Of a DNA stretch of 64,000 nt, positions 27,155 to 35,751 are shown one piece after another (position 1 is the first letter of the stretch; each line of letters opens with the position of its first letter). The notes beneath the pieces are model-generated. The model made no database searches and was not told the DNA's origin. It worked only from the letters and a program-made list of their open reading frames with translations. Origin of the DNA: Bradyrhizobium sp. 141 (GTDB lineage: Bacteria; Pseudomonadota; Alphaproteobacteria; Rhizobiales; Xanthobacteraceae); the NCBI RefSeq assembly GCF_023074055.1, contig NZ_JADPKR010000080.1:62001-126000 (forward strand), in the 5' to 3' direction. The position numbers were made by a program, and so were the translations under genes.

Positions 27155-27272
27155 GGAGAGGTCCCCTTCTGAGCGCCCCGCGGTTTCTCCGCTTGCAATG
27201 GCGGCGGAATAATCTCCGGCTGCGCTCAGAAGGCAAGACCTTCCTTCGGTAACCTGCCGTTGCAGATCACGA

Positions 27273-28406
27273 TTATTTATTCGGGTTGATGAGGAATTTT
27301 TCGCCGGTCGCGCGTTTGGCGTACACGGCGACGTTGGCGAGATCGAGCGCCTCGGTCAGCGACACCACCTTGGTGTAGTGACTGGCGAAGGTGGTCTTGA
27401 GCTCGGACGCGACGCGCTGGCGCAGGCGACCGATCTCGGCCGGACCGATGTTCTGGAGGAACGGCGTCAGCAGCCAGCCGCCGACGCCCCAGGTCAGACC
27501 GAAGGACCGGCTCAATTCGGTCGGCCGATTGTCGAGGCTGCCGTAGATATAGACCTGCTTGTACACGTTGGAGCCGTAGCGGCTGTATTCCTTCGCGGTC
27601 TTGTTGGCCGCAACTTCCATCGCGGTCAGAATCTGGCTCGCGAGCTTGCCGCCGCCGATGGCATCGAAGGCGATCGTGGCGCCGGTCTCGACCAGCGCAT
27701 TGGTGAGATCTTCGGTGAAGCTCGGTGCGCTGGAATCCACGACGTGCTTGGCGCCGATCTTGTGCAGGATGTCGGCCTGCTCCTTGCTCCTGACGATGTT
27801 GACGAGCCCGATGCCGTCCTTGATGCAGATCTTGTTGAGCATCTGGCCGAGATTGGACGCAGCGGCGGTGTGCACCAGCGCCTTGTGGTTCTCCCGCCGC
27901 ATTGTCTCGGTCATGCCGAGCGCGGTCAGCGGATTGACGAACCAGGACGCACCGTCCGCGGCCGTGGTGCCCGCCGGCAGCTCCATGACGTCGCGAACCT
28001 TCAGCACGCGATACTGCGTGTACATCGCGCCGCCGATCATCGACACCGTCTTGCCCATCAGGGCTTTCGCCGCATCCGACGAGCCGGTCTGGATTACCGT
28101 GCCGGCGCCCTCGTTGCCGACCGGCAGCGACTGATCGAGCCGGGCTCCCATCATCCGCATCGCAGCCTCCGGCATTTTCGCGGTGATGACCGGCATCTCC
28201 TTCGTGCCGGAAGCCTGGGCCGCCGACATGTCGGCGGCCCCGATCAGGAGCCCGAGGTCCGACGGGTTGATCGGCGTTGCCTTGACGCGGACCACGACCT
28301 CGTCGTCGGCCGGCTCCGGCGTCGGGACATCCACGAGGGACAATTCCAGCTCGCCGCTCTTCTTCAGCAGCGAACGCAGTTGCAGTCCGGACTTGCCATC
28401 GCTCAT
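27273..28406 (-). CDS. Zinc-binding-type medium-chain dehydrogenase/quinone oxidoreductase
   Basis: 377 residues. The N-terminal GroES-like domain has PEPADDEVVVRVKATPINPSDLG, as in quinone oxidoreductases. The nucleotide-binding part (about 170-320) includes ALVHTAAASNLGQMLNKICI and IAFDAIGGGKLASQILTAM. The catalytic zinc ligands of alcohol dehydrogenases are not evident, so it is more like the zinc-free MDR enzymes that reduce quinones or enones with NADPH. It lies 49 bases downstream of eno on the same strand and may be cotranscribed with it. The substrate is unknown. Confidence 0.82.
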   Translation of the reverse strand: MSDGKSGLQLRSLLKKSGELELSLVDVPTPEPADDEVVVRVKATPINPSDLGLLIGAADMSAAQASGTKEMPVITAKMPEAAMRMMGARLDQSLPVGNEGAGTVIQTGSSDAAKALMGKTVSMIGGAMYTQYRVLKVRDVMELPAGTTAADGASWFVNPLTALGMTETMRRENHKALVHTAAASNLGQMLNKICIKDGIGLVNIVRSKEQADILHKIGAKHVVDSSAPSFTEDLTNALVETGATIAFDAIGGGKLASQILTAMEVAANKTAKEYSRYGSNVYKQVYIYGSLDNRPTELSRSFGLTWGVGGWLLTPFLQNIGPAEIGRLRQRVASELKTTFASHYTKVVSLTEALDLANVAVYAKRATGEKFLINPNK

Positions 28407-28455
28407 GTCGATCCTCCCATGTCTTCGTTTTCGCGCTTTCGCGGGATGCGCCGGC

Positions 28456-29739
28456 TTATGCCAACGCCTTCAGTGCCGCCTTGCCACCGTACAGCGCCTG
28501 CTTGCCGAGCTGCTGCTCGATGCGCAGGAGCTGGTTGTATTTGGCGGTGCGATCGGACCGCGCAAGGGAGCCGGTCTTGATCTGACCGCAGTTCGTGGCG
28601 ACCGCAAGGTCGGCGATGGTGGAATCCTCGGTCTCGCCCGAGCGGTGCGACATCACCGAGGTGTAGCCGGCCTTGTGCGCCATCTCGACGGCGGCGAGCG
28701 TCTCGGTCAGGGTGCCGATCTGGTTGACCTTGATCAGGATCGAGTTGGCGCGGCCCGCCTTGATGCCGTCGGCGAGGCGCTTGACGTTGGTGACGAAGAG
28801 GTCGTCGCCGACCAGCTGGCACTTCGTGCCGACGAGGTCGGTGAGCTCCTTCCAGCCGTCCATGTCGTCTTCCGACATGCCGTCCTCGATGGTGACGATC
28901 GGATAGCGCGAGACGAGGTCGGCAAGGTACTTGGCCTGCTCGGAGATCGAACGGGTCTTGCCCTCGCCTTCATAGACGTATTTGCCGCCCTTGAAGAACT
29001 CGGTCGAGGCGCAGTCGAGGCCGAGCACGATGTCGGAGCCTGCCTTGAAGCCGGCCTTGCCGATCGCGTTCATGACGAACTCCAGCGCGGCATCGGCCGA
29101 CGGCAGGTTCGGGGCAAAGCCGCCCTCGTCGCCGACATTGGTGTTGTGACCGGCCTTCTTCAGCTCGGACTTCAACGTGTGGAAGACCTCCGCGCCGTAG
29201 CGCAGTCCCTCGGCGAAGGATGACGCACCGACCGGCAGGATCATGAATTCCTGGAAGTCGATCGGGTTGTCGGCGTGCACGCCGCCATTGATGATGTTCA
29301 TCATCGGCACCGGCAGGAGGCGCGCCGAGGTGCCGCCGACATAACGGTAGAGCGGCATGTCGAGCGAGTTCGCGGCTGCCTTGGCACAGGCGAGCGAGAC
29401 GCCGAGGATGGCGTTGGCGCCCAGCCGGCTCTTGTTCGCCGTGCCGTCGAGGTCGATCATGATCTGGTCGATCTGGGCCTGCTGCTCGACGTCGAGGCCG
29501 CTCAGGGCCTCGAAGATCTCGCCGTTGACGGCGCCGACGGCCTTGGTGACGCCCTTGCCAAGATAGCGGGCCTTGTCGCCGTCGCGCAGTTCCACGGCCT
29601 CATGGGCGCCCGTAGACGCGCCGGAGGGCACGGCAGCGCGGCCGAGCGCGCCATCCTCCAGCACGACATCGACCTCGACGGTGGGATTGCCCCGGCTATC
29701 GAGGATTTCGCGGCCGATGATGTCAATGATGGCGGTCAT
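28456..29739 (-). CDS. eno: Enolase
   Basis: 427 residues, the normal length for the family. Motifs include DIIGREILDSRGNPTVEVDV, GASTGAHEAVELRDGD and the metal-binding and catalytic region with IEDGMSEDDMDGW and DDLFVTN. The catalytic lysine is in SILIKVNQIGTLTET, followed by MSHRSGETED. It converts 2-phosphoglycerate to phosphoenolpyruvate and is also part of the RNA degradosome in many bacteria. The start at MTAIIDI was chosen over an ATG three codons upstream because it fits the family N-terminus. Confidence 0.97.
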   Translation of the reverse strand: MTAIIDIIGREILDSRGNPTVEVDVVLEDGALGRAAVPSGASTGAHEAVELRDGDKARYLGKGVTKAVGAVNGEIFEALSGLDVEQQAQIDQIMIDLDGTANKSRLGANAILGVSLACAKAAANSLDMPLYRYVGGTSARLLPVPMMNIINGGVHADNPIDFQEFMILPVGASSFAEGLRYGAEVFHTLKSELKKAGHNTNVGDEGGFAPNLPSADAALEFVMNAIGKAGFKAGSDIVLGLDCASTEFFKGGKYVYEGEGKTRSISEQAKYLADLVSRYPIVTIEDGMSEDDMDGWKELTDLVGTKCQLVGDDLFVTNVKRLADGIKAGRANSILIKVNQIGTLTETLAAVEMAHKAGYTSVMSHRSGETEDSTIADLAVATNCGQIKTGSLARSDRTAKYNQLLRIEQQLGKQALYGGKAALKALA

Positions 29740-29915
29740 GATGTGCACTTCCGTTCGTTGGAGCTGATCGGTTCGCCGCGGGTCTTACACGGGCCGCAAG
29801 CAAATGTGAACGCTTGGACGTGCCGCTTCGACTGACGCGTGAAGCGGCCGGGGCTAAGCTTGAAATCGATTGATCTGCGCGTCCAACCTCAATCTGAACC
29901 AGCCGGGGTAACGCC

Positions 29916-30893
29916 ATGAATCGCCGCCAGTTTCTCGCCTCGAGTGCCGTCCTGTTGGTGGCCCGCCCAGGTTTTGCCCAGGAGGCCCCGTTCCGGACGA
30001 AATATTTCCCGGTCAGTGCCGGCATCGGCCTGCACGATCTCGCCCCCGCCCCTGACGGTTCGGTCTGGTTCACGGCGCAGGGCAAGGGCCTGCTCGGCAG
30101 GCTCGATCCCCGGGATGGCCGTTTCAAGACGGTCAGCCTCGGTCAGGGCGCCGCTCCGCATGGCGTGACCATCGGCCCCGACGGCGCGCCCTGGATCACC
30201 GAGGGCGGCCAGAACGCGATCGCGCGGGTCGATCCCGGCGATCTCAAGGTCACACTATTCCGCCTGCCGGAAAAGTTCGCCTCCGCCAATCTCAACACCG
30301 GCGTGTTCGACAAGGAAGGCACTTATTGGTTCACCGGCCAGTCCGGCTATTACGGCCGCCTCGCGCCGAAGTCGGGCGAAATGAATGTGTTCAGGGCGCC
30401 CAAAGGCGTTGGCCCCTACGGCATCACGGTAACGCCCAAGGGCGATATCTGGTACGCCTCGCTCGCCGGCAGCCACATCGCGAAAATCGATCGCGCGACG
30501 GGTGATGCCGCAATGGTCGAGCCACCGACGCCGAACCAGGGCTCGCGGCGCGTGTGGTCGGACTCGAAAAGCCGGATCTGGGTCAGCGAGTGGAACAGCG
30601 GCCACGTCTCGGTGCACGATCCCGCCGATGGGTCGTGGAAGACCTGGAAGCTGCCGGGCGAACGCCCCCGCACCTACGCTGTCTTCGTCGACGACAAGGA
30701 CAAGGTCTGGTTGACCGACTTCTCCGCCAACGCCATCGTCCGCTTCGATCCTGCCACGGAGAAATTCAACGTGTTCGCCAGCGACAAGCCCAATGCCGCC
30801 GTGCGCCAGCTCGACGGACGACCGGGCGAGCTCTGGGGCTGCGAGTCCGGCAACGACCGGATCGTCATGATCCAGACCATCGCCGCCGGTTGA
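29916..30893 (+). CDS. Exported Vgb-like beta-propeller (streptogramin lyase-like) protein
   Basis: 325 residues with a signal peptide NRRQFLASSAVLLVARPGFA. The rest is made of six or seven repeats of the type PDGSVWFTAQGKGLLGRLDP, GPDGAPWITEGGQNAIARVD and PKGDIWYASLAGSHIAKID. This is the blade pattern of Vgb lyases and related beta-propellers. True Vgb opens virginiamycin B, but most chromosomal homologues are exported propellers of unknown role. A fragment related to its C-terminal part is found at 35382-35470. It is followed by a strong terminator. Confidence 0.85.
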   Translation: MNRRQFLASSAVLLVARPGFAQEAPFRTKYFPVSAGIGLHDLAPAPDGSVWFTAQGKGLLGRLDPRDGRFKTVSLGQGAAPHGVTIGPDGAPWITEGGQNAIARVDPGDLKVTLFRLPEKFASANLNTGVFDKEGTYWFTGQSGYYGRLAPKSGEMNVFRAPKGVGPYGITVTPKGDIWYASLAGSHIAKIDRATGDAAMVEPPTPNQGSRRVWSDSKSRIWVSEWNSGHVSVHDPADGSWKTWKLPGERPRTYAVFVDDKDKVWLTDFSANAIVRFDPATEKFNVFASDKPNAAVRQLDGRPGELWGCESGNDRIVMIQTIAAG

Positions 30894-30926
30894 CGGCAGC
30901 GGCATTTGCGTCCATCCCGACACCCT

Positions 30927-30962
30927 CTAGAGCGCGACCTTATCGCGCTCTAGCCGTTTTTT
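30927..30962 (+). terminator. Rho-independent terminator after the propeller gene
   Basis: An 11-base perfect stem CTAGAGCGCGA/TCGCGCTCTAG with a five-base loop, followed by CCGTTTTTTG on the plus strand. It is one of the clearest terminators in the window and lies 34 bases after the stop. Confidence 0.85.
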
Positions 30963-30966
30963 GACT

Positions 30967-31035
30967 GAGCATGATCTTTCGGAAAACCGGTGCCCACTTT
31001 GCGCTAACGCGGCCCTCCGGGTCCGGATCATGCTC
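30967..31035. repeat. Rhizobial palindromic element (RPE-like)
   Basis: Outer arms GAGCATGATC/GATCATGCTC enclose the typical inner stretch TTTCGGAAAACCGGTGCCCAC. Elements of this sequence are dispersed in Bradyrhizobium and related genomes. It fills the gap between the propeller terminator and queF. Confidence 0.8.
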
Positions 31036-31052
31036 CACAGGATGTGACGACG

Positions 31053-31505
31053 ATGGCGAAGAAATCCCTCCAGCTCGGCCGCGCGGTCGAGTGGCCGCAC
31101 ACACCGGAAGACGCTCAGCTCGACCGCGTGCCCAATCCGCAAAAGGGCACCGACTATCTGGTGCGTTTCACCGTGCCGGAATTCACCTCGCTCTGCCCGG
31201 TCACGGGACAGCCGGATTTCGCGCATCTGATGATCGATTACGCGCCGGGGCCGTGGTTGCTGGAGTCGAAATCGCTCAAGCTTTACATCGCGAGCTTCCG
31301 CAATCACGGCGCCTTCCACGAGGACTGCACCGTCATGATCGGCAAGCGCATTGCGAGCGAGATCAAGCCGAAATGGCTGCGCATCGGCGGCTATTGGTAT
31401 CCGCGCGGCGGCATTCCCATCGACGTATTCTGGCAGACCGGCCGCGTGCCGAAGGGCCTGTGGGTGCCCGAGCAAGGCGTCGCGCCCTATCGCGGACGAG
31501 GCTGA
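31053..31505 (+). CDS. queF: NADPH-dependent 7-cyano-7-deazaguanine reductase
   Basis: 150 residues, the short (unimodular) QueF form. The signature is ESKSLKLYIASFRNHGAFHE. The catalytic Cys is in FTSLCPVTGQPDF, and the Asp and His of the active site lie in GQPDFAHLMIDY and NHGAFHEDC. It reduces preQ0 to preQ1 in queuosine biosynthesis. The ATG at 31053 has AGGA ten bases upstream; a GTG at 31044 is also in frame. No other queuosine gene is adjacent, and a palindromic repeat separates it from the gene before. Confidence 0.94.
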   Translation: MAKKSLQLGRAVEWPHTPEDAQLDRVPNPQKGTDYLVRFTVPEFTSLCPVTGQPDFAHLMIDYAPGPWLLESKSLKLYIASFRNHGAFHEDCTVMIGKRIASEIKPKWLRIGGYWYPRGGIPIDVFWQTGRVPKGLWVPEQGVAPYRGRG

Positions 31506-31522
31506 GCCGCGCACCCGCCGTC

Positions 31523-34500
31523 TCACCACGCGTACCGCACCAAGCCCTTGCCCGCGTAGGATCGCGTCACATTCGAGAATTCGCCCTCGAACGTGCCGGC
31601 GGCCGACCAGCCGTTCAGCCACTTCTTCTCGACCGATCCCGTCACCAGCGCGGAGTCCGAGGCCATCGCCGCGCCGTTCACGACGAAGCTGGCGCCGGGC
31701 AGCGACTGAAACGTCGCACCGATCACGCGGTCCGGATTGAAACCGTGCGCCCAGGCAATTCGGCCGCGCAGCGTGACGATGCCGTCGGCCTGGGCGAAGG
31801 ATTTGTCGGTGCGCATGCCGAGCTCGGTGCGGGTGTCGGTGACGCTCTTGGCGCCATAGGCCAGCGCGAACTGGTTGCTGCCGACGATGGTCTGCTCAGC
31901 GTAAGCCGGCAGATCGAACGTCGTGAACTGCGCTGCGGCGTAAGGGGTGAGACCCACGCCCTGCGTGACGAACCGGTAGCCGCCTTCGAGCCGGCCGGAA
32001 TAGGCGTTGGCGTTGAACTCGGCGCGCAGACGATCGACGCCGGCCACCGTCACGGTGCGATCGGTGGTGATGTCCTGCCAGCCATAGGCGAGCGCGCCGG
32101 TGATGTAGGCAGGGCCCACGATGTGCCGGAAGAAGGCGCCGGCCTGGAACAGGTCGGACCGGCCGCCGCCGAGCGCGTTTGCCACGGTAAAGTTGGTGCC
32201 GCCGCCGGCGAGCGCGAAGCCGACCAGCGTATCACGGGAGATGCGATAATCCGCGCCGACAGCCGTGCCATAGAGATTGCTTGTGGTGGTGTTGGAGCCG
32301 AGGACCGCGCTGCCGTCGGTCTGCTGCGCGCCGCCGAAGCCCGCCGCCCAGACGCTCCAGCGCTGCTCGAACGAGGGTGCGATCGGTGCCTTGGTGTAGA
32401 TCGCAGCATATGCATCACGCTCGCTCTTGTTGCGACCGGCGTTCTTTGCCGCGTAGGCCAAGCTCTCGTCGGCATAAGCGTTCGGCGTGCCGCCCGCGCT
32501 GACGGGATCGCCGCGGCCCGCGATGAACGGATCCGTCATCACGCCCATGAACTGGTTCATCGCGTTGAACGTCGCCTGCTGCGGCGCGCTGCCGACCTCG
32601 CCGGAGAGCTGGGTCAGGCCGGCGGGCGTCAGGCCGCCGAACGCGATCGGGATGGTGCCGTTCGCATTGAAGTAGCCAATGATCGCGTTGCCGACGTTCT
32701 GCTGATTGAAATTCAGGTTGCCGGACGGCGGCGCGAAATTCAGCACGAGGTTCAGGTAGGCATGGGTGGCGTCGTAACTCAACGACGTATGAAAACCCGA
32801 CGGCAGGCCAAAATTGGTGACGGCGGGATTGAACGCGCCGGTGATGCTGCCAGCGCTGACAATGGTATACTGCTTCGCAACATAGCTGCCTGCGTCAAAG
32901 CCAACGACAACGGACGCTCCGCCTAACGTCGCATTGCCGGTCACGTTCGCGAAGGTCGACGTCGTCGGGTTGGCGTAAATGAGATAGGTCACCCCGGATT
33001 GCATCGCGAGGCTCGCCAATGTCATGGACGTGCCCGGCGCACCGCCCGTCCCTGGAATGAAAAAGGAGCCCGCGTTGATTTGCGTGGCGCCGACGGTTCC
33101 TGACCCGCCAAGCACGGCGGAGCTGACGGTGACGGCGGAGGAGCCCAGCAAACCGGTCACGAGCAGCGTGCCGGCGTTGACCGTTGTGGTGCCGGTGTAA
33201 GCGCTGCTGTCGCCTGACAGGGTCAACGCGCCGTTGCCGACCTTGGCGAAATTGCCCGTGCCGATCACGGATCCCGCGAAGGTCGAGGACGAATTGTCGC
33301 CCCCGACGGTGAAGACAAATGCGCCCGTATCCAGCTGGGTGCCCGCTACGCCGGCAAGCGAACCGTAGGCCGCACCACCAGAGGTCGAGTAGACATTCGC
33401 GCCGGCAGCCGTCAGATCCACCCGTCCCGTGACGCTTCCGCCATAGGTGTTCATCGAAGCGAGACTGCCGGACAGTGTCAAATTGCCGTTGATCGTCCCA
33501 TAGACCTGGATGTATCCGCCAGCGGCGTTAATCGATCCATTGATCGTCCCGGTGGGATCGACGACAATATTGGCGCCGATGGCGTTGCTGATGGTGTTTG
33601 TCGCATTCAGCGTTCCCGTGACTGCGAGATTGCCGTTGTTGGTCACGGTCGTCGCATTGACCGTCCGGCCGGCGTCGATCCAGGTGGCGTGAATCATCGC
33701 ATTGGACTGGTTGATCAGCGTCGTTACGGTGAGATCGCCGCCTGAGACAAAAAGGTCGGATATTGCACCGGTGGTCAGGGTACCGTTGACGGTGAGCGCA
33801 CCGGTCACCGTGAAAGTACCACTTTGATGGTCGACGTTGCCGTTGATCGTGCCGGCTGCGTTCGCCGTGCCGGAATTCGTCAGTCCGCCATTGACCGTTC
33901 CAGTCGTCGTGAAGGTCCCGGCGGCTGCGTTCGTCGTCCCGGCAGTCGTCGTCACCGTACCTCCGTTGGTGAAGGTGCCGGCGTTGTTGACGATGCTGGT
34001 CGCGCTCAGCGTCCGGCCTGCCGAGACCTGGACCGCGGTGGCCGAGGTTGAATTGTTCGTCAGCGTCGTGATGCCGGTGAAGCTGCCGAACTGCACGGCC
34101 AGACTCGACGTCCCGTTGTTGGTCACCGCACCATTAGTGGTGAGATCGCCGATCAGCGCGAAGGAGCCGCTGCCCTGGTTGGTGATGCCGTCATTGAAGG
34201 CGCCCCTCGCGTTGGCCGTGCCCGCATTCGTCAGTCCGCCGTTGACCGTGCCCGTCGTGTTGAAGGTGGCGCCGGCGGCATTGGTCGTGCCTCCGGTCGT
34301 CGTGATCGAGCCATTGTTGAAGAACGTGCCACCGTTGTTGGCAATTGTGGTCACGGAGACGACGCCGCCGGGAACGTTGGAGAAAGTGCCGGTGTTGGTG
34401 ATGTCGCCGGTCAGGGTACCTTGATTGCTCGCGATCGCACTGTTGGTTAGCGACGTGTTCAGAGTGCCGGTGTTGACGAAGGTCCCGGCGGTAACGCTGG

Positions 34501-34960
34501 TGCTGGTGAAAGAGTTGGTGCCGGACAGCGTCAACCGGCTCGATCCAGCCTGCGAGATCGTGGCGCCCGTCATGTTGTTGCTGATCGAGATGAAAGTGCC
34601 GACGCCGACGGCATTGTTGGTGATGCCGGTGACAAAATTCACCGCCTGACCACTTATTGCGTAGCCCTGGGACGCAGCGTCGAAAATCCAGGACTGGGGC
34701 GAGATGGGTCCAAGGGTAACTGTGACGGCCGTCGTGCCCGTGTTGGAAAAGGTCGCGGTTTCGCCAGCGGTGTCGGGGACGGTGTTCGTCGTCCAATTGG
34801 TCGGCTCGTTGTAATTGCCGTTGGCGACGCCGCCATCCTGCCAGACCTGCGCTCGCGCCAGGGACGGCAACAATGCGACCGTCGCAAGAGCGGTGCCGGC
34901 CAACAAAGCCTTGGTTAAGAGCGACCCCCGCGTGGGCCCTACCCCGCCTGCCCCAATCAT
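31523..34960 (-). CDS. Large autotransporter (type V secretion) outer-membrane protein
   Basis: 1145 residues. The signal peptide is LLTKALLAGTALATVALL with cleavage after LARAQ. A passenger of about 800 residues is rich in Asn, Thr, Gly and Ser and is built of repeats such as TTGTVNGGLTNSGTAN and GTINGNVDHQSGTF, as in beta-helices. One autotransporter-associated repeat (KVGNGALTLSGDSSAYTG, near residue 580) is clear. The C-terminal part (about 860-1145, from FEQRWSVWAAGFGG) is the autotransporter beta-barrel and ends in an aromatic residue (YAW). The passenger carries no protease or lipase motif, so adhesion or surface display is most likely. It is convergent with queF, with only 17 bases between stops. 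Confidence 0.92.
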   Translation of the reverse strand: MIGAGGVGPTRGSLLTKALLAGTALATVALLPSLARAQVWQDGGVANGNYNEPTNWTTNTVPDTAGETATFSNTGTTAVTVTLGPISPQSWIFDAASQGYAISGQAVNFVTGITNNAVGVGTFISISNNMTGATISQAGSSRLTLSGTNSFTSTSVTAGTFVNTGTLNTSLTNSAIASNQGTLTGDITNTGTFSNVPGGVVSVTTIANNGGTFFNNGSITTTGGTTNAAGATFNTTGTVNGGLTNAGTANARGAFNDGITNQGSGSFALIGDLTTNGAVTNNGTSSLAVQFGSFTGITTLTNNSTSATAVQVSAGRTLSATSIVNNAGTFTNGGTVTTTAGTTNAAAGTFTTTGTVNGGLTNSGTANAAGTINGNVDHQSGTFTVTGALTVNGTLTTGAISDLFVSGGDLTVTTLINQSNAMIHATWIDAGRTVNATTVTNNGNLAVTGTLNATNTISNAIGANIVVDPTGTINGSINAAGGYIQVYGTINGNLTLSGSLASMNTYGGSVTGRVDLTAAGANVYSTSGGAAYGSLAGVAGTQLDTGAFVFTVGGDNSSSTFAGSVIGTGNFAKVGNGALTLSGDSSAYTGTTTVNAGTLLVTGLLGSSAVTVSSAVLGGSGTVGATQINAGSFFIPGTGGAPGTSMTLASLAMQSGVTYLIYANPTTSTFANVTGNATLGGASVVVGFDAGSYVAKQYTIVSAGSITGAFNPAVTNFGLPSGFHTSLSYDATHAYLNLVLNFAPPSGNLNFNQQNVGNAIIGYFNANGTIPIAFGGLTPAGLTQLSGEVGSAPQQATFNAMNQFMGVMTDPFIAGRGDPVSAGGTPNAYADESLAYAAKNAGRNKSERDAYAAIYTKAPIAPSFEQRWSVWAAGFGGAQQTDGSAVLGSNTTTSNLYGTAVGADYRISRDTLVGFALAGGGTNFTVANALGGGRSDLFQAGAFFRHIVGPAYITGALAYGWQDITTDRTVTVAGVDRLRAEFNANAYSGRLEGGYRFVTQGVGLTPYAAAQFTTFDLPAYAEQTIVGSNQFALAYGAKSVTDTRTELGMRTDKSFAQADGIVTLRGRIAWAHGFNPDRVIGATFQSLPGASFVVNGAAMASDSALVTGSVEKKWLNGWSAAGTFEGEFSNVTRSYAGKGLVRYAW

Positions 34961-35184
34961 TGAAAATTCCGCCGGGCCGTGCGCTGCCCTGATTGCCAAA
35001 TATTTCAAACGGGAAATATCTAGCTGCTTGGCCACCTGCGAACCATCGATGATCGGTTGCGTCGCCGGGCCAATCGGCGATTCCACGGCGGTGTGGCTGC
35101 AAGGCAACAAAAGGTTGCACAGTTCTCGGGCACCCGCCGAGCCGGTCCAGGAATTGGCGGGTCAACCGTAGGCGCCGTCAATGC

Positions 35185-35381
35185 GTCTAATACGCCGGCA
35201 TTGACCATCGGGTTGAAGGGGCGGTTGTCGTTGGTGAACCGGATCGAGTTGAACGCTTCGCCGCTCGGCTCGGCGCCGATGGTGGCGGCCACGCGCTGTT
35301 CGCCGACCATCTCGAGCGCCAGCGCAAAGACGAACGCCTTCGATACCGACTGGATCGTGAACGGCACCGCACTGTCGCCTC
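35185..35381 (-). pseudogene. Glutaminase (GlsA) fragment
   Basis: About 65 residues read from 35381 downward resemble the centre of serine-type glutaminase: GDSAVPFTIQSVSKAFVFAL, then LEMVGEQRVAATIGAEPSGE and FNSIRFTNDNRPFNPMVNAG. The SVSK segment corresponds to the catalytic SxxK. Similarity stops abruptly at both ends: after NAG the frame runs into unrelated sequence, and upstream it abuts a fragment of a different gene on the opposite strand. A complete glutaminase is about 310 residues, so this is a remnant. It most likely results from a deletion or a translocation of a piece. Confidence 0.75.
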
Positions 35382-35470
35382 GATTTCTCCGCGAATGCCA
35401 TCGTTCGCTTCGATCCTGCTACGGAGAAGTTCGACGTGTTCGCCAGCGACAAAGCGAATGCCGCGCCGCG
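35382..35470 (+). pseudogene. Fragment of a Vgb-like propeller gene
   Basis: About 30 codons, DFSANAIVRFDPATEKFDVF and then ASDKANAA, match positions near 30717-30810 of the intact propeller gene almost word for word (DFSANAIVRFDPATEKFNVF, ASDKPNAA). The nucleotide identity is also high. It begins exactly where the glutaminase fragment ends, on the opposite strand, and ends at the stop of the next minus-strand gene. No start or ribosome site belongs to it. Confidence 0.8.
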
Positions 35471-35686
35471 CTACTTGGAGACGGATGACCTTTCCCAGGG
35501 ACGTTTGCCGTTGGCATCTCTGTCCCATGGGCGCGTGGTCGGCGCGTTCTTTTCCTCGGCAGCCGCTTTCGCGCGGTCGGCTTGCACCTGCTCGCGATCC
35601 GTCACCGTTGGCTTAGGCTGCGCATGAGAGGTCTGCGCGGCGACCGGACCCATGGCGAGCAGCGCGGCGATCAGGAATTTTGTCAT
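35471..35686 (-). CDS. Small exported hypothetical protein
   Basis: 71 residues. A signal peptide MTKFLIAALLAMGPVAA with probable cleavage near SHA precedes a short, highly charged mature part (PTVTDREQVQADRAKAAAEE and then RPWDRDANGKRPWERSS). The duplicated RPW motif is notable. No domain is recognised. The gene ends exactly where the propeller fragment begins, so its 3' end may have been changed by the rearrangement there. The ATG at 35686 has CGGGA just upstream and begins the signal peptide. Confidence 0.6.
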   Translation of the reverse strand: MTKFLIAALLAMGPVAAQTSHAQPKPTVTDREQVQADRAKAAAEEKNAPTTRPWDRDANGKRPWERSSVSK

Positions 35687-35751
35687 TCCCGGCTGTAGCA
35701 CGACCAGGGCAGGACGTCCGATTTAGTTGCAGGGCTTCCTGCGCACTTTCG

